A stretch of DNA of 64,000 nucleotides from Maratus speciosus (lineage: Eukaryota; Arthropoda; Arachnida; Araneae; Salticidae): NCBI GenBank assembly GCA_963932465.1, contig OZ010786.1, positions 532,521,073 through 532,585,072 of the forward strand, given 5' to 3'. Below are positions 33,093 through 46,197 of the stretch, one piece after another. Numbering within the stretch: position 1 is the first letter of the stretch; each line of letters starts with the position of its first letter. The translations under genes were made by a program, and so were the position numbers. The notes under the pieces were generated by a model. It saw only the letters and a program-made list of their open reading frames with translations, was not told where the DNA came from and did not search any database.

Positions 33093-36000
33093 TTAAGATA
33101 CGTTCTCATCATCATCTATAAATGGCAAAACATTTTGAAACAAATAATGGTTGTTTTCTAAAACTTTCATACATTCAATTATCTTTTGACAAAATGATGG
33201 ATTTGACAAAACCACTGAGAACCACTGAGACAAAGAAATTTTTGGAGATTGTCTTATATGGTAATATGATGTAAGGGTACAGTTAAACATATAATGCAAT
33301 GATGTAGCTCGCTGACCGCATACACATAATGGAGAAGGAACCCTGTCAAATTTATAAAGATATGATGAAAATGGGCCGTGGTTATTGGCAAACAGAAAAA
33401 GAGTTCTATGCAGCAGGATTCTCTTTTCCGAGACTTTTGGGGCTAAAGCGTATGTGTACCGTCCTGTGGTAGCATAGTCCCAGCGAGTCTGCCATTGTTC
33501 GTGTAGAGATGATTTTAGAAGCTTCTTCAAGTAAGAAGGAGGGTTGGGAAAGAATTTGTATTTGGCATGTGATGTGGCTTTGGTTGCTTCTTTTGCCAAA
33601 GAATCTGCATGCTCATTCCGCACATTACCCACATGTCCACGGACCCATTTAAAGAAGATCTTTTTTCTTGTTTCTTGGAGTAGTTTGATAATTTGTACTG
33701 CGATGAGGTTTTTTGAAAAAACATATTCTATTGCTAAGAGACTTGAGAGACTGTCCGAGTGTATTAATACTTCTTTATGAGGGGAGTTCCTAATCCACAG
33801 CACAGCCTCTTCTATGGCCAGGAGTTCTGCCTGAAAAACAGTATTTTCTTTACTTAACTTAGTTTGATCCTCGTGGATTAACTATCCTCTCTGATACACA
33901 CAGAAGGCATATGCCGTTTCATCTTCCATCTTGGAACTATCCGTATAAATGTTTATTTCTACATGTGGAGTATTTTCTGGATCTATTTGAAAGAAATATT
34001 CTTTAAATGGTTCAGCTTGATCTGACTTCATTTTTGGTTGGTAAAATATTGGTTCTTGATTTCCTGTCGGGATTCCCAGACGTAAGACACTTCCTTTTGT
34101 TGCTATATATTCAAGTTGAAGTGCCAAGGGCGGAATACCTGTTAATACAAAAAGGGCATCCGCCGAAGTTTTTCTGTAGGCACGTGAAACTAATAACAGG
34201 CATTGGTATTGTATTGATGAGATCAGACGAAGCCCATGGGCTTTGCTTATCCGGTGAAACCAAGTTGCTGCAGCATACGTGATTTTCTTCTCCAAGATAC
34301 TATTGTACCAAATCTTCAGAATTAATTTGTTTACCCCTCCATAAGCTGAGGCAATTTCAATAGGTCTTGCGAAAGTTGTGTAATTTCCTGCCTTTTCTTT
34401 CGTAAATGGGGGAGAAACGACAACGTACTATCCAGAACGATACCTAAGTATTCTAAAGTTGGCTCACTTTTTAATGAATGGTTGTCAATTTTGAGTGTTG
34501 GAGCTCTTTTCAAAAATTTTGGTCTTCTAAGGTGGAGAACTTTACATTTATTGTAAGATATTTTCATGTTGTGATTTGACATCCACCTACTATTATAATC
34601 TAAGATATCCTTTCCTAATTTTTCTAATTCTCGCCTTGTTTTACCATTTAATATAATTAAAATGTCATCTGCATAAGCTATTATTATGTAACCTAACGAT
34701 TTTAAATGGCGTAAGAGAGCGTTTAGGAAGATTCTCCATAGGAAGGGCCCAAAGCATGAACCTTGTGGGCACCCCTTCCTAAACCAATGAATTTCTTGTG
34801 CTAGCCAATTTGGTTTCGCTCCTCTGTGAGATAAAAAGGATTTCAGGATATTAACATATGGCTCCTTCAAACCCAAAAATTCCAGTTCTTGGATTGTTGC
34901 GTCCCAAGGTAAGTTGTCAAAAGCATTTTGGATGTCTATTGATATTAATGAAATGTAGTTGTTTTCTTGTTGAAGTAAGTCAATTGTTGAGAGAACTTCT
35001 CGTATCGCTGATTCAGCCGATTTACCCTCTAAGAATCCGTGTTGAGAACTCTGTAGAACTGTCGAATTTCGAAAATGATAATTTATTCGTTTTAATAATA
35101 ATTTTTCAAAAATTTTCCCCAGAATTGGGAGTAGAGTTATTGGTCTGTATGACTGAGCAGATTGTGGGTCCTTACCTGCCTTTAGAAAAAAAGACTAGTT
35201 CTCCAATTTTCCAACTTTTGGGAAGTAATTTAAGTTTAATAGAGTATTGTAAAGAATCAGTAATAGAGATGAATGTGAGTGGTAAATATTTCGTACAATC
35301 AGATGGTCAACATTATCAGGACCTGGTGCTTTATCCCGATTGAACGAGAAGATGGCAGCTTTTAGTTCTTGGAGTATAAATGGATTAACTGACTGGGTTG
35401 AGCGCGGATGAATTTGATGCGGTTGCAAGTCCGAAGGACCAAATATTGAATTGGCAATTACTGCATAAAAAGATTGTCTTGAGTGGGTTGCTGTAGTGGA
35501 ATCAGAAAGAGCGTAGACTTCCTGTCTGTAAAAATCTCTAAATGCCGTCTTTTTTAGTTTCCCAAAGGGGTCTTTGGTATTTGAGCAAAAAGAACTCCAC
35601 GCTGTTTTCTTTGCTTCCAGAATTTTCTTTTTATAGAGTGCTCTATACTTTTTTAATTTGATCATGTCTTCCTCTGATGCAGACAAAAGTTTTGTTTTCC
35701 TGTAAAGTGCTTTAACAAAGCTTCTCATTTTCCTAAGTTCTGCTGTCCACCAAGAAACTGTTGGTTTAAATGTGGAGTTTCTTTTCTTTAAAGTATGGTC
35801 ACAGGTTTGTGTTATTATATTTATAAAGTTGTCGTACTCTTTTTCGAATGCCCCCGTCGTTTTTATATCCTGGAAAGTTATATTATTTTCTTGCAATGAT
35901 TTAGATAATTTTCTATTGAATTTTTTCAATGAGACATTCTTTGTCCGATATCTACGCTTTGGAAGCTTCGGGGTTTGGACATCCATATACAAGGTTATCA

Positions 36001-36655
36001 GCCTGTGGTCACCGTAGTGCATATCATCCTCAACAGTCCATAAGGAAACTTTTGGGAACAGTGGGAAGGATGCTAGTGATACATCTGGCCAACCTTTCAA
36101 ATGCGTGGTTTCAAATGTTGGTTTTGAGAAAGGATCATTTAGGACTAATAAGTGCATCATATTGGGATGATTGACGAGGTGTTGTCCTTTTTCGTTATCA
36201 TTCTCATACCCCCACAGGACACTATGAGCATTCAAATCACCCAGCAACAGAAGTTTTGAACTCATACCCGACGTGTTCGCCCAATCTTGTAGATCTTCTT
36301 TTAAATTAGCCGATGGTGCGGAATACTGACTGCCTATAGTTATTTGTCCTTCTGTTGAGGAGATATTCACGAAGACTGAGTTATCATTTTGTTGAACTCT
36401 TATATGTTGTAACGTTGTATCTATGATTATTATTTGGCAATTCTTTTTTATTTTTGAAGAGTAGCAAGGAAGTCCTGAGGAAAGGCCATGTGGTCTTCCT
36501 TTGACTATATTGGAGTCCTGTATGCATGCTATTTTGTAGTCTTCTTGAATTAAGAATTGGAGGAGTGAAGCTGTTGCACTTTTATTCTTTTGAAGATTAA
36601 TCTGTGCTATTTTAAAGGATGATGATATTTGATTAGTTGTTGAAGGTACTTGCAT
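33093..36655 (-). pseudogene. LINE ORF2: APE endonuclease, reverse transcriptase, RNase H
   Basis: From residue 14 an APE-type endonuclease: AQINLQKNK, GDLNAHSVLWG (D140, N142, H144), WPDVSLAS (D191) and YGDHRLI (D216, H217). The usual glutamate of the IQE motif reads aspartate here (ACIQD). RT follows: KAPGPDNV, SYRPITLLPILGKIFEK, SIDIQNAFDNLPW, GCPQGSCFGPFLW and the catalytic AYADD (34664-34675). RNase H: YTDSSK, QAELLAIEEA, HSDSLSSLLA and RGHVGNVRNEHADSLAKEA, so D-E-D and the late H/D are present. A CxCG..H..C tail follows (CVCGQRATSLHYMFNC). Breaks: TAG at 35195-35197, a one-base loss in a G run at about 34336 with stop TAA at 34331-34333, and TAG at 33882-33884. Endonuclease nicks the target DNA and RT primes from it. 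Confidence 0.9.
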
Positions 36656-36777
36656 GTTTTGATGTTGTCCTTGCGGAGAAGAGTTTGAGTCCGAGAGATG
36701 AGAAATTTGAGTAGAATTTGGAATTGAAGGTGAGTTTAAGTTTTTGTTTGTATTTGATGAAACGATTTTTGTATTGT

Positions 36778-38477
36778 TTAGTTGGTTGAATGTGGAGCAG
36801 ATACATTTATGAAGGTTTTCCTCGATTGAAATCGAAGTTTAAATAATGGACATTCATTTGAATCCGCTCTGTGAGGGAAATCATGATTTGTGTTCAGACA
36901 ATTGATGCAGCATATTTTCTTAGGATCTTCTTTATTTGGGCAAGTTGTTGTTGTGTGATTATACGCACAAATAGCACAGGCAGCTTCAAATCTACAGTTG
37001 TTACCTGTATGGTCATATCGTTGGCATTGCGAGCAGCGGATTATTGGGCGATAATCCGCAACTTTACAGGAATTAAATCCAATCAGGATACGGCCTTGCT
37101 TCGTCAGATGACGGGCGTAATTGATATCTAAATCCAGGACCAAATGGTAAATTTGTGATTTTTCTCGGTGATTTTTTTTTTATGTATCGCTATTGGGATT
37201 TCTCGATCATAATCTTTCAAGATTTTCTCTGTGACTTCTTCAGGTTGAGTAAATAAAGGGATTCCAAGAACAATTATCTTCTTAAAATTTATAGTTTTGT
37301 ACGTTAATTCAGTGATATCTTTAAGTCTTTCAATTCCTTCTATTATTCGGAGGGTTTTTTCAGTATTTTCTTCACTGTTGGATCTTATAATTAAGGTGTT
37401 TCGATCACGAGCTGTTTCACAGTAGATTTTAGGGAGGTCCGGAATGTTCTTTGTCTCCGTATTAAGAAGATTTCTAATTGTGTGGAGTGAAGTTTTTGTT
37501 GCCTGTGTCTTCTTTAAAAGTATGGCGGATTCAGAGGTGGTTTTTGGATTTTCATAAACCGCACTGATTTTCTCTGAATACAGAGGTTTTAATGATAGTG
37601 AATGTTGCTGGCTGACCGTTGGGATTTTTTCTAATGGGCTTTGAAACGAATTTTTTAAGAATTCTGTATTTGCTTCGATTGAATGTAATTTTTGGTTGAT
37701 ATCTTGAAGTATAGATTCATCTATCACCATTTCTCTTATTGAAGGGAGTCCTCCTTGTGATCTTTTTTGGGACTGGGTATATAATTTTTCCTTTAACTCT
37801 TTAATTACTTGATTCTATTCTTCTATCGTTAGGTGGAAATTAGAAATTTCTTTCTCTTTTAAGTTCAAAATTCCTGCTTCATTCTTGTTGGACAATTCAT
37901 TGTATGATTTCAGAGAATCTATCTCCCGAGTTAGTTCTTGAATTCTATTGTCTTTTTGTTGTATATAAAGTTCAAATTGTTGCTTTCTGTCTTTTAATTC
38001 TTGTTTCAGGTCGATTGCCTTCTTGTACCACTCTTCCTTTTCGGTTGTTATTTGTTTTAGGTCTTGGGATTGTTGAGATGCGTTTCGTAATTGATTTTCA
38101 ATGATCTGGATGTTTTTTTGAATTAATTGCCAATATTTGTCGACTTCTTTACTGGATCCTGTTTCGTGTGATTTTAGAAGACCATTGTGAATTTCAAGCA
38201 GCTCTGTTATTGAAAGTGTCTTCGCTACTTCTAGGTTAAACTTCATTACATTTTTATTTGTTGGGGTTGACTTTAGCGCTTGTGAAGATTGACTGGAGTT
38301 TTGTCGTGTACGCTTTAGAGTGGATTTATTTGACCACTTTGTCTCCTGATTTAATAGTGGAAGTTTGTCCGGTGTCGAATTCGATCTCGGGTTTGATGAT
38401 TTTTTTAGTGAACTTTTAATTTCATACAAAGTTTCTGTTTTGGAAGAGTTATTCAAATACTTATCACTTTCTTCCAT
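36778..38477 (-). pseudogene. LINE ORF1: coiled-coil, zinc-knuckle RNA-binding protein
   Basis: It starts MEESDKYLNN at 38477. Residues about 110-220 are K/E/Q-rich with heptad-like spacing (coiled coil for trimer formation). A stop TAG at 37815-37817 breaks the frame, which then continues in the same frame from the next codon. A second break is a frameshift in a 10-base A run of the coding strand (37172-37181). Beyond it the other frame encodes three knuckles: CSQCQRYDHTGNNC (CX2CX4HX4C), CAICAYNHTTTTC (CX2CX3HX4C) and a CINCLNTNH..C third, in the triple arrangement usual for I/Jockey ORF1. The central part (about 37200-37500) resembles an RNA-recognition-type fold region by position only. 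ORF1 proteins coat the LINE RNA. Stop TAA at 36778-36780; ORF2 starts about 120 bp later. Confidence 0.85.
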
Positions 38478-38560
38478 GTCCAGGCCGGTTACTAGAGCAT
38501 ACTTGTGACTATATATTATTTTGAGTTCGTTAAGTCACCACAATAGAACAATTCGAAATA

Positions 38561-41500
38561 TGTAAACTTGTATCATAACATAGAGTCATTCATTTTATAT
38601 TATGTTAAGCCCAAGTAATAAAGAAAGTTGATATTATTTTAACGGATCGTTCTGTATAATAGATTATTGTAAAAGTAAACGATAGATTGAGGTATCAATA
38701 GGTCCCCACCGTATATCGTAGAAAGAAAGGAATATAGATAGGAAAAAGTAAAACCAATAGCCTTGACTATCGTAAATGACTTAGTGAAAAGAAGTTGATA
38801 CTTTTGCTGAAGGACAATTTTGAATATTAAAATAAATAAAATAATATAAGTAATTGATAGTGATAGTCTATTATTTGCCAAATGAAGAAGGGGGAAAAAA
38901 AGAGGATAGTTTCCTGTGCTTATTGAAGCTCATGTACATGTAGAATGAAGATATAAATATATATAAATATTAAACTAGTAGATTATAATATCTACACATG
39001 TGTACCAGATAATTAAAAATTAGTTTGGAGCACATACACAAAACTTTTATTCACTAATCACAAAATGATACACTTAGAGTACCGATCCATCTCCCATAGG
39101 CAGAAAATGAATGGCTGGTAGAAAAAAAAATGCGGCCATACAGAATGGTTCCCAAAACCCCCTAACCCAAATAAAATAACAGTTGTTATGTAATTATATA
39201 ATTAATGAGCAGCGACCAGAACTGCAGTTAGAGCTTCAGTTGGTGGACAATAACTTGAAACTTTATAGCATGTTATAACAAATATGAGATACTCCACCGT
39301 AAATTGAAGTCCTGGCCGAACTTGAGCTAAAAACGCTATAAGATACTGTTGTGGGAGCCCGGCACGAAAAGAGGGAGAGGAGCTGGGAGGAACTGGACAT
39401 CTAAATTAATCAGAAAAGTATGAATGATGTACATAATTGAATAGGTTATAAATCCCTATATCTCCCCTCTCTCTTTTTTTTTCTTTTCAAATTTTTCCCT
39501 TTTTTCCCTATTCTTCCCTTTTTTTCTTTTTTTCATCCCCTTTTCCCTTTTTTCCTTTCCTCCATCCATTCTCTCTCTTTCTTTTTCCCTTTTTTTTTCT
39601 CTTTCTCTTTCCCTCCCCCTATTCACATTCAATCATCTATCTACTTCTCTTTTTTTTCTTTCTTTCTCCCTTCCTTCCTTTTTTCTTTTATATATATATT
39701 TTTTTCTCCCTTTTTTTCTCTTTTTTTCCCTTCCTCCCTTTATTCCTCACATACATATATATAACCAGTAATAGTAAATACCCATATTGTAATAGTCAAA
39801 GGAGAAGTGGAATTGGCCTGGGGACGCCCCTAGTGGCTAAAAAGAGATTGAAAGTGAGAGTTACTTCTAAAAATGAAGAGATTATTCCCAGACCTTTAAA
39901 AAGATATGTGACAAGGGATACTTAGTAAGAGAAATCAAAATTTAGGAAGATAGCGCCCCCTATTGTTTATAAAAGGTAGCATTGCAATAGATGATGATGT
40001 AATTGAGCAGCCTCTGTCAAGCCCATCAAGCGGATATAATTCAAGTAACCTTAAAAAATTATACTATATAATATGAAAAAAAAATTGAAACGTGCCACCT
40101 ACAGGCCAAAAGATGAAGCTAGATAAAAAAAAAAAAGGATACCGGAATTGAGAAGCACAGGCCGAGACATTTAAAATGACATCTCACACTATGGAAATGG
40201 TAAAACTTTTTGTGAAAGCCTCCCCCCTCCTCCTCCATCGTCCCCCCTGATAAAGATAGAATAAAATGGGGCTTCCAAAAGAAACCCTGTACCCAAAATA
40301 GTCCGAATAGGGAAGGCGAGAGCCTAAACACGAGATTAAGGGGGAGAAATGCAATTGAAAAAAAAAAAACTGGTGCAGGGAAGTAAATTGGCTCACAAAG
40401 GGTTAAAAACTTAGCAATCAAAGGAGATACTCACAATGCTCCACTAGGGATAAAAATATCAAAATATTTAAATTGTGGAAACATTTAGAAAAAAAAAACT
40501 GTAATAATAATGGCTACTAAGTGCGCAACGGTGACAATACTGATGGAGTATAAAAGGTTTATAGAAATAACTGGTGTAAAAGTATTACTTAAATGCGCTA
40601 CAGTGATGCTTGAAACATTCATCCGACAAAACGTTTAAATAAACGTTAAGACATTCATGCTACAAAATAGGCTCTACAACCACGTACCTGATAGTGCTAT
40701 CCGACATCCATAAATATCCATAACACAATGTAAGATAAGTATCCAAAATCAATTAAAATTAATCATTAAATAAAAGTTATAATAGGTGTCGGACAATACC
40801 ATCCGACAGCCAAGTCGAACCCACAATGCACCATACCTTATGTTTTCATTAATAACTTTAAAAGGTACTATACACTCAAGACAGTAAAATCTGAAAGTTT
40901 TAACCAATCACATCCACTTCTAACCACAGTTTAAAGCAGAACATATATGTCTAACTCCGTTACAGAGGCAATCTAGGAAATTATTCTTATAGTTGCAACT
41001 AAACTTTCAGAAATCAAATAGCCTTTTGTGATAATAGTCATCCACCAACCATTCAAACGCGAAAGAATAAAAAATTCCAAATTCCAAATGCTAATTAAAA
41101 ATTCTTAAAGATAAGATAAATGAAAAAACTTCCACAGCTAATAAATTTGAAATTTAAAACTATATAAAAAGCATAAAAAGTCTTCAAAAAGAGCAATATT
41201 AAGATTTAAAAATTACGTTTAAAAAAGTAAACAACTTAATGAAAACCTATGGGAAAATGAAAAGCAAAAATCGAGAAGTGACAATCAAATAACAAATTAT
41301 TAATTACAGTTGCGGGCCCCACGGGATTAAAATAAATGTAAACGGGGGAAGCTTAATGTTCAGACTAACCGGACTAAGCAGTAGGGGGAAAAAAAAGTTG
41401 AATTAAAATCTTTTAACGTTAAGAAAAATGTAAACACTGTAATGCTAATTCCATGGAGCCTCCATCTTGTTTCTGTCACAAAAAGTCGAAAAGAACGCAT

Positions 41501-42399
41501 TTTAAAATGCACGGTGATATGAGAAAACTTTGAGATAACTTAAAAAACCACATACAAAACTGATCTACAGGAGTCAATGTGCACAAATCGACTGATCATT
41601 TTAAGAAAATAGTAAGTTATAGTATATTTTAATGCATGTCAAATATGGTAACTATTCAAAATAGCTCCAATACTATAAAATGTACATGAACTTCATATGT
41701 TTAAAACATCATAAGTATTTGAGATAATCACACATAATAGGTAACTTTGGAAAACTAACAGTCTATAGAGTCCTAATTTATCAGTTAATTACATTTTATA
41801 TACAGGGTAAGGCACAGGAAACAATGAATAGGTGGCTAATGCCTGGTTCATTGGAGATATGAAAGAGAAAGTTAGAGAAAGTTTAATGAATTATATCTCC
41901 GGAACCCTTACACATATTCACACTTATCATATACCAAACTGAAGAGCATAAAGAGTATAAAAGAATGATATACAGTACAAGGACCTAGCTTACCCCACTC
42001 CTGTAAAAATTAGCCAAACATCGGGAGCTCACGCTGGTCCATCTTCAAGAGTTGACGCATGCGCACTCTCATTCCGTTGCGAAACAATCGAGTACTAAAA
42101 AAAAAAAAGAATGTAAATATTTAATAGATAGAAAAAAAGCATTGTGTGGAAAATGTCGACAAGTATTTTTGTACCTTGCCACCTTTCTTTTCATGCTCGT
42201 TTCTACCTGGTAATTCCATAAATATGGTAGTCCAAATAATATTATTTTAAACTTTCACGGGGCGGCGTCATGTAACATGTAAGTAGGTTTTTTTATTATA
42301 AGCAGTTAATTTTAATTAATATGTAATGCTTTCAACTCTTTTCAATTAATTTTTTTTTCCTGCATGAAAATTAATACATTATTTAAAGCTGGAACCCTT
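38561..42399. other. Unidentified region, possibly extended LINE 5' region or separate element
   Basis: No reading frame here resembles a known family. Bases 39820-40420 are GC-richer with phrases such as GGACGCCCCTAGTGG and ATAGCGCCCCCTATTG, as found in repeat sequence, and hold two overlapping minus-strand frames without family likeness. Bases 40680-40830 contain a short repeated phrase (ACCTGATAGTGCTATCCGAC and ACAATACCATCCGACA). I cannot tell whether the LINE 5' UTR reaches into this stretch. Confidence 0.4.
39461..39748. repeat. Polypyrimidine tract, about 290 bp
   Basis: On the plus strand nearly all bases are C or T (runs such as TTTTTCCCTTTTTTCCC), broken only by short ATTCACATTCAATCATCTATC and (TA)n interruptions. 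Mirror-symmetric pyrimidine tracts of this length can form triplex (H-) DNA. Confidence 0.85.
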
Positions 42400-43188
42400 A
42401 AGGGGAGTTAGTACCTTTCGCGATCCAATTTTGCTCAAAATAACATACTATTGTAGATTCAACATAAATACGTAAGTTTTGAATATTTTGGAGTCAAATT
42501 GATACAGTTTCAAGAATAATACACTATCTCAACATTTGCAATTTAAATAATATATGAATTTTTAAAAACATATAATGTATACACAAAAGTAAAAAAAAAA
42601 AAAAAAAATATACTTACCTTTCTTTCTTGCAATATAACTTTTGAAAAATACATAAGCGAAACTACCTTTTTACATCAAATTGAAGATAAATATCACTTTA
42701 TTATGTAAATATAAAACATTGAAGTTATGAAATGTTTTATATTTTTTAATAAAAAGTTTATCATGATAAATGCTTCAACAGTTAAAACAATTAATTTTTT
42801 TAAATGTGCAATAAAGAAAAATAAAATAATTCATAACTTCAATGTTTTAGGTTTAAAGAAGAAAGGATATATTTAGCTTCAATTTGATATACAAATTTTG
42901 TTTCTCTAATGTATTTTTCCAAAGTAATAATGTAAGATAGTGAGGTAACTGTATCATTTCATTTTTACTTTGTGTATACGTTATATATAGTTAAAAATAT
43001 TTATATTATTTAAATTGCAAATTTCGTGCAATTTTTTTTATAGCTAGGGTTTTAGAGCAAATTTTTAGATTTTTTCTTCAAACTTGAACAATATCACGCC
43101 GAAATATGCAAGACTTATTTCTTTATGGTGAATCGAAAAAAGTGTGTTATGAGCAAATTTAGGTGCTGAAAGGTACTAACTAACCTTC
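42400..43188. mobile_element. Foldback element with AAGGGGAGTTAGTACC ends
   Basis: Left end AAGGGGAGTTAGTACCTTTC and right end GAAAGGTACTAACTAACCTT are inverted repeats. Inner arms pair too: AACATTGAAGTTATGAAATG (about 42716) with CATAACTTCAATGTTTTA (about 42831), and CATCAAATTGAAG with CTTCAATTTGATA. The whole 0.8 kb is an imperfect palindrome with arms of almost 400 bp. No ORF. Confidence 0.65.
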
Positions 43189-43679
43189 AAAGAGCTGAAA
43201 CTGGCATTATTAACTGTCATTAAAACATTCTATCGGAAAACATTGAAGCGGTTTATTCAAAAGTGGTACGCATACATGAAATACCTATGTAAGGGGTTCG
43301 AGGCAGAGAAAAGTGTGGGAATCCCGGATTTATAAGCATAAAATTTAAATCAATCCATATCCTTCATAAATCTATCAGTTTACACATGTTATCGCCGCTA
43401 AAACCTTAACATATAGATGAAATTTTAGATAGGCATATAATGATAACGGACGTTCTCCAATTCGTGACTCTATTTTGAAATCACCGTGACTGATATTTCG
43501 ATCATTCACAACTTCAAATCACAATATGTTCGATATAGTGCTACTTTTACTACACGTGACGTGAATGAGTAGATCTTGATTTTGGTAATGATAATACATA
43601 AAGTATAATAACAGTTATATTACAGATTTGACTGTGCTTTCGCTGTTATTTGTCATAATTTCTTATATTTATATAAAAA

Positions 43680-44780
43680 AAAAGAAAAGTTCAAAAATTA
43701 CTCTGATTATTTAGGAAATATTCATGTGGCAGTATATTAGTAAATAGTAGAATTTTTGAAAACATTTTTCAGTACAGAAAAACAAAACTGCCTTTCAAAT
43801 TATGCATTTTTGATTGATTTGACAGTATCTTTCATTCTCATTAGTACATTTCCCATTTGTTTCACAACATGTCTAAAAATATTTCCAGATTGCAATTTTC
43901 AATCATTAGGTGCTATTTGCCATCAAAGGTGCTATTTGAAAATTTAATTTCCTAGCAATGAGCCAATGAAAACTATTATTTCCAATTATTTTATATGTAT
44001 TTTAATTAACATTAAATTAAATAAAAGTTCATTTTGAAAGACATATACCTACATACTTTGACGAGTATGTAATTATTTAACTACTCATGTATCATATTAT
44101 ATTTGTTATAGCTTTGAATTTATATCTGAACTCTCTAAAATCTGTTATGTTATTTTAAGTTCATTGCAAAATGTACGCTATTTCGCGCAATATTTTAGAT
44201 CGTGTTTCTGCTATTACTTCTCATTCTTTCTCATAATTAAAATTAATAAAGGTAAAATTTTTAAAATTGCTCTGATTTTTCAAAAAAAAAAAAAAAAACA
44301 CAAGTAAGACTGAATATTGGAAAGCTTGCCAGTTTTGAAGAAAAAATTACAACACAGAAACACAAAACACGCTTTCTCAGTATACATGTTTGATCGATTT
44401 GACATTCCATTTGAATCTCATTACTGTATTTCCGTTTGTGTCATCCGCGATGGAAAATATTTCACGGTTGCAAATTTCTATCGTCAGGAAATCAGCTCCT
44501 TGAAACTTTAATATCATAACAGTAATTAAACGAAAATAATAATTTTCGATTATTTTATGTGTTTAATTTTAATGAGCTTAGTTTTCGTTAAAAGTTCATT
44601 TTAAAATATACCTACATATTTTGATGAGTATCTAAATATCCACATTTCCATGTAACTCATGACGCTTGCAGTAGTGTTGTAAATATGTGAGCTCTTAAAA
44701 AATGTTAGATTGTTTTATGTTCATTAAAACTCATACAACAATAATTTAGATTGTGTAATTTGAAAATGTCCACAGATTGC
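43680..44780. repeat. Diverged tandem duplication, about 0.55 kb units
   Basis: Unit 1 starts near 43688 (TTCAAAAATTACTCTGATT) and unit 2 near 44258 (TTTAAAATTGCTCTGATT). They share, in order, ACAGAAAAACAAAACTGCC / ACAGAAACACAAAACACGC, TTTTTGATTGATTTGACA / TGTTTGATCGATTTGACA, and TATACCTACATACTTTGACGAGTAT / TATACCTACATATTTTGATGAGTAT. The short frames inside are not conserved between units. Confidence 0.65.
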
Positions 44781-44876
44781 TTAATCGTCTATTGATACAG
44801 TAACATGATGTTTAAAAAACAAAATATACTAAAACTGAATTGTATTGATTACGCATTTCGAAAAATTGAGTATTTG

Positions 44877-44908
<32 letters not shown>

Positions 44909-46160
44909 GGGGAAATTGTGCCCCGAATTCAAGGTTGTCAGAATATAGATGCGGGAAAAAGCATAAGAACATTTCTATTACTGATAAAATTAATTATTTC
45001 GAAGAATATATTTAGAATAAAGCAATTCGAAAGATAGAAATTAGGATGGGTATAATTAAACCTTTAATCGGCTTAAAAACTTTCTAATAACCTAGCATTA
45101 ACGTTTAAATTTTAGACTAAATATATACATCAAGATTAATATATTGTAGCTATAATTAATGGAAATAACGTATAGTCATTCACATTTCTGAAGGTGCGAG
45201 ATGATTTTGATATTGTTGTTAGATAAACTTCTTTAAGCACAATTAATAATCACTGTAACTATTCACATGGTCCTTAAGTGACATATTTTCTACGGACACT
45301 TTTAACTGGTTGCTTAGGTCACTTTTGGTCACTTTCTGTACATGCGCGCACTTTTGTCTTCATGTCGCAAATATGGCGGCAAAACCAAATATTGGTGCCA
45401 AATATGGCGAAAAATGTTTTCATCTGCTTTATTCCTGAAGTATTTGTACGGTACATATTAGAATTAAATCAGATTGCGATTTGTTTAATAATTGATAAAA
45501 AAAGAAGCAAGAATTAGAGACACGGCGATAAATGTATAAATAATGAATACGTTTTTGTTAAAATTTTTAAAGTTCATTGAGAACTATTTTTTATTGAAAT
45601 ACAAAATAAGAAAACTATTTTCTTTTGAAGAGAGATTGAATACAGTTCCGAATGTTTAAAGTGAAATGTTGTTCTATTAAATTTTGTGTCTTTTGGCAAA
45701 CATATTCATAAAGTATGTTAATATTTTTATACAATTTAGAAAATTTAGTGTTCTCAATTAGGTCAGACATTACAATTTCTAGTAAAATCCAAACCACTGC
45801 TGACACACGACAAGCAACTATGACATTCGACTAGAGTCGCCGGAAAGATCTAAGTTTGGAATAAACGCCAAAAATGTGAAAGTAATGTTGTATTTTTTTT
45901 TTTTTTTTTTTTTAATAAAGTTCGTAGCTTGAAGGATTTTTTAAACTTTTTTTCAATATTTTATTGACTATATTAAAACATACATACTACAATATGTTAA
46001 AACATAGATGCACACAAAAATAAATCTCATGATTATTAGTGATGGAATCTGTATTTTATTGAATAATTTGCATTTTTAAATGTATTTCTTTAAAAATAAA
46101 ATCTATGTTAATAATTCTATAAGTGGTTTCGAAAACTGCCTTTTTAGAAAGGTATTCTGC

Positions 46161-46197
<37 letters not shown>

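Larger units (their letters stand above)
32976..38560 (-). mobile_element. LINE (non-LTR retrotransposon), I-superfamily-like, near full length
   Basis: Minus-strand element with ORF1 (gag-like, coiled coil plus zinc knuckles) followed by ORF2 (endonuclease, RT, RNase H). A short AT-rich 3' UTR runs to about 32976, where it meets the outer end of the long inverted repeat. The 5' limit is uncertain; I set it about 80 bp before ORF1. APE endonuclease plus C-terminal RNase H plus CCHC ORF1 is the arrangement of the I/Jockey superfamily, with RNase H pointing to I-, Loa- or related clades (family knowledge). The few breaks show it lost function recently. Confidence 0.85.

Noticed and set aside
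35772..36174. Two plus-strand frames of 81 codons each over the LINE
   Set aside because: They lie antisense to the endonuclease part of ORF2, which has clear motifs; they are shadows.
38639..38881. 80-codon hydrophobic frame upstream of the LINE
   Set aside because: Looks membrane-like only because of T-rich codons. It is not conserved in any LINE layout I know.
40119..40421. 100-codon minus-strand frame with hydrophobic segments
   Set aside because: Two overlapping frames are open here because the stretch is pyrimidine-rich on the minus strand. No start context or family resemblance.
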